Of a stretch of DNA of 64,000 nucleotides, positions 20,146 through 27,707 are shown piece after piece (the stretch's first letter is position 1; each line of letters begins with the position of its first letter). The notes beneath the pieces are model-generated. The model was given only the letters and a program-made list of their open reading frames with translations. It had not been told where the DNA came from and did not search any database. Source of the DNA: Archangium violaceum (GTDB lineage Bacteria; Myxococcota; Myxococcia; Myxococcales; Myxococcaceae); the NCBI RefSeq assembly GCF_016887565.1, contig NZ_CP069396.1, positions 10,398,001 through 10,462,000 on the forward strand. Reading direction: 5' to 3'. Position numbers and translations under genes: made by a program.

Positions 20146-21833
20146 CGAAGGAGCCGGTGGACGTCTGCATCATCGGCAGTGGCGCGGGCGGAGCCCCCAT
20201 GGCGCTGGAGCTGGGGCGCGCGGGCTTCAAGGTGGTGGTGCTGGAGAAGGGAGCGCACTACCAACCCAAGGACTTCATCCACGACGAAATCCTCAACAGC
20301 CGCCGCAACTTCTTCATGCCGCTGCCATGGGAAGAGCCCCACCTGGTACGCCAGGGCGCGGCGGGCCGCTACGAGCGCACCAACTCCGCGTGGACGGCCA
20401 ACTGCGTGGGCGGCGGCACGGTGCACATGAGCGGCTACTTCTACCGGCTCAAGCCGGTGGACTTCCGGCTGCGCTCGACACTGGGCGCCGTGAAGGGCAG
20501 CACGCTCGCGGACTGGCCCATCTCCTACGAGGAGCTGGCGCCCTTCTACGACGTGGCCGAGGCCGAGCTGGGCGTGTCCGGCGAGGCCGTGCCCCACCCC
20601 TTCGCCGAGCCGCGCAAGGGCCCGTACCCGCTGCCACCGCTGGACGTGCACCCCATCGCCCGGGAGCTGGACCGGGTGTGCGGGGACATGGGGTGGCACA
20701 GCCTGCCCACGGCGCGAGGCATCATCAGCCGGCCCTACCGGGGACGCGCGGGGTGCGCCTACTGCGCGCTGTGCGGCAGCTACGGCTGTGAGATGGGGGC
20801 CAAGAGCGGCACCAACGCGAACCTCATCCCGGCGGCGCTGGCCACGGGGAACGTGGAGCTGCGCCCGCGGTGCATGGCGCGCTCGGTGGAGGTGGACAAG
20901 GAGGGCCGGGCCCGGAGCGTGGTGTACCTGGACGCGGACGGGGTGGAGCAGGAGCAGCCGGCGAAGGTGGTGGTGGTGTCCTGCACTGCGGTGGAGAGCG
21001 CGCGGCTGCTGCTCAACTCGGTGTCCAACCGCTTCCCGCGAGGGCTCGCCAACGGCAGCGGGCTGGTGGGCAAGAACCTCATCTTCAGCTCGTTCGGCGA
21101 GTCGCGCGCCACCTTCCGCGTGTCGAAGCAGAGCGCGGCGCGGCCGTGGCTGACGGACCCTGCGCCCTTCGTGAACCGGAGCGTGCAGGACTTCTACCTG
21201 ATGCCGGACGAGCGCTTCGGCTTCCGCAAGGGCGGGACGCTGGGTTTCATGTGGACACACCCCAACCCCATCTTCGCGGCGGTGGGGCTCGCGGGCAGCG
21301 GCAAGAACGGCGTCTTCGGCAAGGCGCTGAAGGACCGGATGCGGGAGTACCGCGACTCGCGCATCCTCCAGTTCGAGGTGTATGGCGAGTTCCTCCCCAC
21401 CCCGGGCACCTACGTGACGGTGGAGCCGGGCGTGAAGGACAAGTACGGCCTGCCCGTGGCCGGCATCACGATGGACCGCCACCCCATGGACTTCGCCGCC
21501 ACGCGCTTCCTGGTGGAGCGGGGCGAGGAAATCCTGATGCGGCTGGACCCGGACGAGCTGAAGCGCGTGGGAATCGCCGGGGAGACGACCATCCTGCAGC
21601 ACGGCACGTGCCGCTTCGGGAACGACCCGGCCACCTCGGTGCTGAACAAGGAGTGCCGGGCGCACGAGGTGCCCAACCTCTACGTGGTGGACGGCAGCTT
21701 CATGCCCACCGCGGGCAGCGTGCCCTCGACGCTCACCATCGTGGCCAACAGCTTCCGCGTGGCGCGAGGACTGGTGCAACGAATGAAGCGCAACGAGGTT
21801 CGACCCTCTCCCTCTGGGAGAGGGCCGGGGTGA
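20142..21833 (+). CDS. GMC-family FAD oxidoreductase
   Basis: Flavoprotein of about 563 residues. The start is a GTG at 20142 preceded by GGGAGG. The FAD-binding fold opens with VCIIGSGAGGAPMALELGRAG. The GMC C-terminal domain contains LQHGTCRFGNDP (catalytic His region), AHEVPNLYVVDGSFMPTA and PSTLTIVANSFR. It has no signal of its own and is probably exported folded with the Tat-signal partner encoded directly upstream. Substrate is probably a sugar or alcohol. The last ten codons (RPSPSGRGPG) lie inside a REP-like repeat, so the C-terminus is likely an acquired tail. Confidence 0.9.
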   Translation: MTKEPVDVCIIGSGAGGAPMALELGRAGFKVVVLEKGAHYQPKDFIHDEILNSRRNFFMPLPWEEPHLVRQGAAGRYERTNSAWTANCVGGGTVHMSGYFYRLKPVDFRLRSTLGAVKGSTLADWPISYEELAPFYDVAEAELGVSGEAVPHPFAEPRKGPYPLPPLDVHPIARELDRVCGDMGWHSLPTARGIISRPYRGRAGCAYCALCGSYGCEMGAKSGTNANLIPAALATGNVELRPRCMARSVEVDKEGRARSVVYLDADGVEQEQPAKVVVVSCTAVESARLLLNSVSNRFPRGLANGSGLVGKNLIFSSFGESRATFRVSKQSAARPWLTDPAPFVNRSVQDFYLMPDERFGFRKGGTLGFMWTHPNPIFAAVGLAGSGKNGVFGKALKDRMREYRDSRILQFEVYGEFLPTPGTYVTVEPGVKDKYGLPVAGITMDRHPMDFAATRFLVERGEEILMRLDPDELKRVGIAGETTILQHGTCRFGNDPATSVLNKECRAHEVPNLYVVDGSFMPTAGSVPSTLTIVANSFRVARGLVQRMKRNEVRPSPSGRGPG

Positions 21834-21837
21834 GGGT
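21804..21837. repeat. REP-like palindromic repeat, copy 2, between convergent genes
   Basis: CCCTCTCCC (21804-21812) / GGGAGAGGG (21816-21824) with a TCT loop, then CCGGGGTGAGGGT. Its reverse complement matches the repeat at 4498-4537 almost throughout. It straddles the stop of the GMC gene and lies 22 bp from the convergent kinase gene's stop, so it may also serve as a two-way terminator. Confidence 0.8.
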
Positions 21838-21855
21838 CTACCGCGGGCCCGCGGC

Positions 21856-24285
21856 TCACGCGTTCCAGATGGCTTCGATCCGGGCGCGCACCTTGCGGCG
21901 CCCCTCGGCGAAGCCCGGCAGCGCCCGGAGGGGCTGGAGCACCGGGCAGTGGTCGATCCACTCCAGGTCGATGAGCGCCGTGTCCGCGGCCCGCTGGAAG
22001 TACGCCAGCGCCTGCTCCGCGTGACCGGCGATGCACAGCATCTCGGTGGAGATCTGGCACAGCAAGCTGACGAAGCGCGGGCTGCTCGCCTGGGAGAGCA
22101 TCTGCTCGAACTCCGGCACCAGCGAGAGCACGTCCACATCACCGAGCACCACGTTCACGTAGTTCCTGCTCGCACGGGCCGGGAACTCCGGCTCGTCCGC
22201 CAGCAACGAGTCCCGGCACCGCCGCAGCTCCTCCTGGTTTCCCGTCCACGCGGCCACGCGCACGCGCAGGGACATGGCCCCGAAGCGGTGCTGGGTCGCC
22301 GCGCTCAGCCGCTCCATCGCCCACCAGTAGTCGTCCATCTTCCCGCGCAGGGCACTGCAACGGGCCAGCTCGAACAGCACCACCACATGGCTGGGATCCA
22401 ACTCGTAGGCCAGCCGCAATCGGGGAAGGCCCTCGTCCGCGCGACCCGCCTCACACTGCAGGGTGCCGAGGTACTGCAACGTGGCCGGGTGCAGGGGCGC
22501 GATGTCCAGGGAGGTGCGCAGGGACACCACCGCCGCGCGCCAGTCGTCCTGCTGGGCGGCCAGCATCGCCCGCGCCAGGTGTGTCGTGGCCAGCTCCGGC
22601 GCCAGCCGCAGGGCGCGCTCCACGCTGGCGCGCCCTGCCGCGGCCCAGTCCCGCTCGGCACTCCGTGAGGCCGAGAACCACGCGCGCAGGCTCGCGATGG
22701 CGTGCAGCGAGATGGCCGGTGGGAAGTCCGGCGCCAGCTCCAGGCAGGACTCCAGCAGGCTCAGCGGACTGTCGGGGCCTTCCCGGAACGGCTCATGCAC
22801 ATGGACGGACGCCTGCCGGTACAGCGCCAGCGCCTCGGGGGGCGTGTTCGCGTGCCAGGCCGACAGCACCAGCTCGCCGCGCAACCCCTCGGCGATGCGG
22901 GGCACCAGCCGGTCCTGCAGCTCGAAGGCATCGGTGGAGGCGTACTCGAAGCGGCCACTCCACAACTGCGTACCGGAGCGGGCCTCCAGCAGCCGCACGG
23001 ACACGCGCGTCTGCGAGCCCGCGCACTGCACCGTCCCGTCCACCACCAGCTCCACCCCGAGCTCCCGCCCCACCGTCCGAGGATCCCTCTCGTCGCGGAA
23101 GCGCGCCGTCACCCCACTGCCGGGCACGCGCAGCCCGCGCGCCCGCGACAGCTGGTCGATGATCGCCTCGGTCAGCGAGTCCCCCAGGTACTCGGAATCG
23201 CGCGGGCCCTGGAAACGCAACGGCAGCAGGGCCACGCCCTGCTTCACCGCCGGAGTCGAGGTGGAGGTGCGCGGCGTGTGGCGCGAGGACCCCGTCAACG
23301 CGGGGGGCGCGGGGGTGTTCGCCGTCATCGGCCCGAAGGTGGGCGGGCCCGACAGGGTGGGCTCCCCCACGCTGACGAGCCAGTCCCGCAACGCCCCGGC
23401 CAGCTCGAGCGCGCTCGCCGGCCGCTCCTCGGGAGCACGGGCCAGGCAGCGGGACACCAGCTCGGCGAGGGGCGCGGGGACGGTCGCGCGCGTCCGGAGC
23501 TCCGGCGCGGGCTGGCGCAGGCGGGCCAGCGCGGTGGCCCAGGGCGTCTCGCCGGAGAAGGGCAGCTCGCCCGTGAGCATCTCGAACAGCAGCAACCCCA
23601 CCGCGTAGAGATCCGCGCGCGCATCCACCGGGTCGCCCGACACCTGCTCCGGCGCCATGTACATGGGCGTGCCGACGGTGCCCTGGGTCCGCGAGGCGGC
23701 CTCCCCCGCCACCGCGCGGGCGATGCCGAAGTCGGTGAGGACGACGCGCCCCCCCGACTCGACGAGGATGTTGGCTGGCTTCAAGTCCCGGTGCACCACC
23801 CCGGCGGCATGCGCCGCGGCCAGCCCCTCGCACACGGCCAGGGCGATGCGGGCGGCCCGTGAGGCGCTCAGCGGGCGCTCGCGGGCGAGCACCATCCGCA
23901 AGTCCTCCCCTTCCACGAACTCCATGGTGAGGAAGGACTGGCCCTCATGCGTTCCCAGGTCGTGCATCCGCGCCACGTGGGGGTGGGTGATGCGACGGGC
24001 GAGCCGCACCTCGCGGCTGAAGCGCTCGAACGCGTCCGAGCCGGCGTCCTTGCCGAGCTCCAGCGTCTTGAGGGCCACCACATCGCCGACGAGGCTGTCA
24101 CGCGCCTGGTACACCGTGCCCATGCCGCCGCGGCCGAGCATGCGCAGGAGGGTATAACGCCCGGCGAAGAGCGGCCCGGGAACGGCTTCCTGGGGGAGGT
24201 GCTGCGCACCCGAGGGGCGGATGAGGGTCTCACCACCGTCGAGGGCGGATTCGGAGGGTCGGGGGTTCTCGGGCAAGGCGGCCAT
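21856..24285 (-). CDS. Ser/Thr protein kinase with TolB-like and TPR-like regions
   Basis: Hanks-type kinase of 809 residues. The kinase domain has the Gly loop GRGGMG (51-56), Lys 73 in ALK, HRDLKPAN (165-172), DFG (185-187) and GTPMYMAPEQ. A Thr/Pro-rich linker follows (about 310-350). Then comes a TolB-amino-like/FlgO-like domain (ALLPLRF, EAIIDQLSRA, ELVVDGTV, RVSVRLLEARSGTQLWSGRFE). The C-terminal third is helical with tetratricopeptide-like periodicity and aromatic/Ala-rich helices. No transmembrane helix is evident, so it is probably a soluble sensor kinase. The combination is typical of myxobacterial signalling proteins. The ligand and substrates are unknown. Confidence 0.9.
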   Translation of the reverse strand: MAALPENPRPSESALDGGETLIRPSGAQHLPQEAVPGPLFAGRYTLLRMLGRGGMGTVYQARDSLVGDVVALKTLELGKDAGSDAFERFSREVRLARRITHPHVARMHDLGTHEGQSFLTMEFVEGEDLRMVLARERPLSASRAARIALAVCEGLAAAHAAGVVHRDLKPANILVESGGRVVLTDFGIARAVAGEAASRTQGTVGTPMYMAPEQVSGDPVDARADLYAVGLLLFEMLTGELPFSGETPWATALARLRQPAPELRTRATVPAPLAELVSRCLARAPEERPASALELAGALRDWLVSVGEPTLSGPPTFGPMTANTPAPPALTGSSRHTPRTSTSTPAVKQGVALLPLRFQGPRDSEYLGDSLTEAIIDQLSRARGLRVPGSGVTARFRDERDPRTVGRELGVELVVDGTVQCAGSQTRVSVRLLEARSGTQLWSGRFEYASTDAFELQDRLVPRIAEGLRGELVLSAWHANTPPEALALYRQASVHVHEPFREGPDSPLSLLESCLELAPDFPPAISLHAIASLRAWFSASRSAERDWAAAGRASVERALRLAPELATTHLARAMLAAQQDDWRAAVVSLRTSLDIAPLHPATLQYLGTLQCEAGRADEGLPRLRLAYELDPSHVVVLFELARCSALRGKMDDYWWAMERLSAATQHRFGAMSLRVRVAAWTGNQEELRRCRDSLLADEPEFPARASRNYVNVVLGDVDVLSLVPEFEQMLSQASSPRFVSLLCQISTEMLCIAGHAEQALAYFQRAADTALIDLEWIDHCPVLQPLRALPGFAEGRRKVRARIEAIWNA

Positions 24286-24377
24286 AATCTAACCCGCGCC
24301 CCCCGTGGCCCGCCATTCACACCCGGTACAAAAGCCCGGGCGGCACGAGACGCCCGTTTTTCCTATACCCTGCGCCC

Positions 24378-25730
24378 GTGAGCCATCCCCGCTACTTCGT
24401 CCCCCATGCCGCGAGCCCGGCCGAGCCCCTCCGGCCCGACCCTTCCGCGATGGTGCACGCGGTGGACGCGTTCCGCCTGGAGAGCCGGCTCCTCGGTGAG
24501 CAGGAGTGGCTGGTGGGCACCGACGCCCTGGGAGGCGTGATCGCCGTGCCCGCGAGCGAGCGCGACAACCTGCCCGCCTCCGTCAGGGCCCAGCTGACAC
24601 ACCACGAGGTCGCCTCCGGCCGCACGCCCCGGCGGCTCTCCGCCTCCGAGCTGTACTTCTTCTCCGTCGAGCTCATCGAGCACCCGGAGGACGCGCAGGG
24701 CGTCAACGACCCGGTCTATCTCTACGGCACCCTGCTCGGTCCCTGGCCGAGCGATTTCCCGGAGCGCGTCCCGGGCCAGCTCACCGTGAGCCGCGGCGAC
24801 GTGCTCGCCGGGCTGGTGGCTGGCGGGCCCGAGGCCTTCCACTACGTGCAGGACGCGGAGAGCAGGTACGCCCCGCGCGCCTACCACGCGCTCCTCCCCG
24901 GCGACAGGCCCGAGCGCCTCGCCGAGGGCCGCGGGCTGGTGCTCGCCTATCCCGCCGTCCCCGCCGAGCTACAGACGCACAACGCCGCCAACGGTCCGGT
25001 GGTGGCACGCCTCATCCACGACGTCCTCACCCAGTTGCAGGCCTCCGCCCGTGAGCACAACGGCCCGGAAGCGCTCCGGGACATGGAGCTGCCCGTCCCC
25101 AGCCGCCTCATGGCCATCGCGGAGCTCGAGGTGCGCGGCTACGAGGTGAATGGCGACGTGGCCACCCTGCGGCGCAACCACCCGGGACTGGTGAACCGGC
25201 TCGCGGAGTGGCTGCGCCGGGAGAAGGTGAAGGTCCCCCCGGAGGCCACCGCGCCCGAGTTCCTCGAGCTCGCCCGCCGCGCCCTCGCGGCGCTCCCCGG
25301 CTGGCCGAGTGACTCCGAGCGCGCGCTCCGAGCCCTGGTGCGGCCCGGCAACGACACGCCCGCGAGGTCCATGCCCGTCACGCCCGGGGCCTCCTCCCCC
25401 GCACAGACGCCCCTCGTCCAGCGCCCGATTCCTCCTCGCGCGCCGCCCGCGCCCCCGCGCCCGAGCGACTGGATGAAGGACTTCCTCGACGCGCACACCC
25501 GCACTGGCGGTGCGAAACCGAAGCTCACCCTCGCGCAGGAGACGCCCGCGCGAGGTACGCCCTCGGTGGGCCCACCCGAGTGGATGGCCGACTTCGGCTC
25601 CGCGCCCGCTCCGGCCCGTCAGCCCTCGATACCCTCCAAGCCCTCCAAGCCGTCCAAGCCAGCCAGACCGTCCGCACCCGCTCCTACCGGGACGAAGAAG
25701 CCGGACTGGATGTCCGATTTCGAGGACTGA
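24378..25730 (+). CDS. Unknown protein with three WMxDF motifs
   Basis: Protein of 450 residues beginning at a GTG (24378). No signal peptide or membrane helix is seen and no family is recognised. The first 320 residues look globular and mixed alpha/beta. The last 130 are a Pro/Lys/Ser-rich linker carrying three copies of a short motif, SDWMKDF (363-369), PEWMADF (400-406) and PDWMSDF (442-448), the last almost at the C-terminus, with a run of SKP units between the second and third. The motifs look like linear docking sites for a partner. The gene is followed after 62 bp by the tandem vWA genes in the same direction, suggesting an operon. Confidence 0.7.
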   Translation: MSHPRYFVPHAASPAEPLRPDPSAMVHAVDAFRLESRLLGEQEWLVGTDALGGVIAVPASERDNLPASVRAQLTHHEVASGRTPRRLSASELYFFSVELIEHPEDAQGVNDPVYLYGTLLGPWPSDFPERVPGQLTVSRGDVLAGLVAGGPEAFHYVQDAESRYAPRAYHALLPGDRPERLAEGRGLVLAYPAVPAELQTHNAANGPVVARLIHDVLTQLQASAREHNGPEALRDMELPVPSRLMAIAELEVRGYEVNGDVATLRRNHPGLVNRLAEWLRREKVKVPPEATAPEFLELARRALAALPGWPSDSERALRALVRPGNDTPARSMPVTPGASSPAQTPLVQRPIPPRAPPAPPRPSDWMKDFLDAHTRTGGAKPKLTLAQETPARGTPSVGPPEWMADFGSAPAPARQPSIPSKPSKPSKPARPSAPAPTGTKKPDWMSDFED

Positions 25731-25792
25731 GCCCGGTTGCGGTGGCGGCTCTCGGGGCGATACCGTCTCCCCCCTCAGGAAAGAGGGGCAAA

Positions 25793-26719
25793 ATGGGACA
25801 CGAGAAACCGGTCGAGCCGTTTTCGGATCTCCATGTCGAGGAGGGGCGAGTGCACGCGGTGCTGCTGCACGACCCCACCGTCGAAGGCCTGGATATGGCC
25901 ATCTACATGGACGCCTCCGGCAGCATGAAGGAGGAGTACGAGTACAAGCAGCCCTCGCGCACCTTCATGGAGTGGCTGCGTGGTGCGCCCCTCAAGGAGG
26001 CCTCCAACCAGGTCGAGCCCCAGGTGCAGTGGATGCTCGAGTACCTGGCCACCAAGGACCGCAACGGTCTGCTCCGCGTCGCCTACTGGGCCTGCGGCTC
26101 CACCGGCAAGGACGTGGAGGTGATCGGCGAGCTCAAGGGCGTGGACGTCAAGTCGTACAAGTTCCCCGGCCCGAAGAACCTCGGGGGCTACACGTACCTG
26201 GCGCCGGCGATGAAGGACTACGTGCGCTACCTGAAGGAGCAGGTTCCCAAGGGAGCCCGTCGCGGGTGCGCCGTGTTCGTCACGGACGGCAAGCTGCACG
26301 ACTCGGACGAGGTGAAGGAGTTCTCGGCCCAGGTGGCGCGCGACGTCGCCGCCGGCAAGCTGCCGCGCATCAACTTCATCCTGGTCGGCGTCGGTGACAA
26401 CATCGACGAGGACCAGCTCGAGGACATCGCTCACGAGGAGTTCCCGGGCGTCGGACACCTGTGGTGCCACCGCATCGCCGCGGAGATCACCCAGGTGGCC
26501 GAGCTGGTGGCCGTGCTGGTGGATGAGACGATGACCGTCGCCGCCGGCGGCACCATCTACGACGACAAGGGCAAGGTGCTGAAGACGTACGAGGGCCGGC
26601 TGCCCGCGGTGCTCGAGTTCGACGTGCCCGAGGGCACCGAGAGCTTCACCCTCGAGGTGAACGGCCAGCGCTACACCCAGCCGCTTCCCGAAGACGACCA
26701 CGACGAGGAGCACCACTGA
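25793..26719 (+). CDS. vWA-domain protein, first of a tandem pair
   Basis: Cytoplasmic protein of 308 residues starting at 25793 (AAGAGG upstream; no signal). A von Willebrand A domain has an intact MIDAS: DASGS (40-44), Thr in the GGYTYLAPAM loop, and FVTDGK. It is followed by a beta-rich C-terminal unit ([42 protein letters not shown]). The tail is acidic/His-rich (EDDHDEEHH). vWA domains bind partners through a Mg2+ ion; here the partner may be the neighbouring WMxDF protein or metal transporter, which is inference. Its stop overlaps the next start (TGATG). It is roughly half to two-thirds identical by eye to the next product. Confidence 0.85.
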   Translation: MGHEKPVEPFSDLHVEEGRVHAVLLHDPTVEGLDMAIYMDASGSMKEEYEYKQPSRTFMEWLRGAPLKEASNQVEPQVQWMLEYLATKDRNGLLRVAYWACGSTGKDVEVIGELKGVDVKSYKFPGPKNLGGYTYLAPAMKDYVRYLKEQVPKGARRGCAVFVTDGKLHDSDEVKEFSAQVARDVAAGKLPRINFILVGVGDNIDEDQLEDIAHEEFPGVGHLWCHRIAAEITQVAELVAVLVDETMTVAAGGTIYDDKGKVLKTYEGRLPAVLEFDVPEGTESFTLEVNGQRYTQPLPEDDHDEEHH

Positions 26720-27696
26720 TGGCCGGCCACGAAGTCATCGCCAAACCGTTCTCGGACGTCCACCGGGTGGGAAACCGGGTGGTGGCCACGCTGCTGCACG
26801 ACCCGACCGTGGAGGGGCTCGACGTGGCCCTGTACATGGATGGCTCGGCGAGCATGGAAGACGAGTACGGCCCGCGGGGCGTGCTCGCCAAGCTCGCGCC
26901 GGTGAAGAACCTGGTCGAGCCGCAGATGCGGTGGATGCTCGAGTACCTCGCCAACAAGGATCGTGACGGCAAGGTGCGCGTGGCCTACTGGGCGACCGGC
27001 GACGGCAGCCAGCTCGAGGAGGTGGGCGAGCTCACCGGTCCGCAGGCCAAGGACTACCGCTTCCCGGGCCCCCGCTTCTACGGGAAGGCCACGGTGATGC
27101 TCCCGGTGCTGCGTGACTTCGTGGCTCACATGAAGCAGCAGGTGCAGGCCGGTGCCCGCCGCGGTCTGGCGGTGATCATCACCGACTCGCAGATCAACGA
27201 TGGCAACGATGTGAAGGCCTACGCCACGCAGGTGGCGAAGGAGATCGCCTCGGGCCGCCTGCCCCGGATGAACTTCGTGTTCGTCGGGGTGGGCGACCAG
27301 GTGGACGAGGAGCAGATGGAGGCCATCTCCCACGAGACCTATCCGGGCGTGGGACACCTGTGGTGCCACCGCATCGCCGACCGCATGGAGGAGATGGCGG
27401 AGCTGGTGGCGGTGCTGGTGGACGAGACGATGACCGTCGCCGCCGGCGGCACCATCTACGACGAGAAGGGCCAGACGTTGAAGAGCTACGAGGGCCGGCT
27501 GCCCGCGGTGCTCGAGTTCGACGTGCCCGCCACGTGCAAGTCCTTCACCCTCGAGGTGGCTGGCCAGCGCTTCACCCAGCCCATCCCCGAAGAGCACGAA
27601 GACGAAGACCACGAGGAGGAGGAGGACCACGCGCCCGAGCCGGCGCGCGCCCCCGCCGCCCCTCCAGCCCGCAAGCATCGCGGCCACGGCCACTGA
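26719..27696 (+). CDS. vWA-domain protein, second of a tandem pair
   Basis: Protein of 325 residues, a paralogue of the preceding gene and the result of tandem duplication. MIDAS DGSAS (41-45) and IITDSQ are intact. It shares with its neighbour blocks such as [36 protein letters not shown] and [14 protein letters not shown]. The tail is longer and rich in Glu/Asp/His ([14 protein letters not shown]) and ends RKHRGHGH, which looks metal-binding. Translation is coupled to the gene before (TGATG) and the ATPase start follows 11 bp later, so the three are almost certainly one operon. Confidence 0.85.
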   Translation: MAGHEVIAKPFSDVHRVGNRVVATLLHDPTVEGLDVALYMDGSASMEDEYGPRGVLAKLAPVKNLVEPQMRWMLEYLANKDRDGKVRVAYWATGDGSQLEEVGELTGPQAKDYRFPGPRFYGKATVMLPVLRDFVAHMKQQVQAGARRGLAVIITDSQINDGNDVKAYATQVAKEIASGRLPRMNFVFVGVGDQVDEEQMEAISHETYPGVGHLWCHRIADRMEEMAELVAVLVDETMTVAAGGTIYDEKGQTLKSYEGRLPAVLEFDVPATCKSFTLEVAGQRFTQPIPEEHEDEDHEEEEDHAPEPARAPAAPPARKHRGHGH

Positions 27697-27707
27697 CGAG
27701 GAGCGCC

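Noticed and set aside
24338-24369. Terminator or promoter just before the WMxDF gene: GGGCG/CGCCC stem, T-run, TATACC
   Set aside because: A 5-bp stem is weak and no matching -35 is seen; a leaderless start is possible but cannot be supported from sequence alone.
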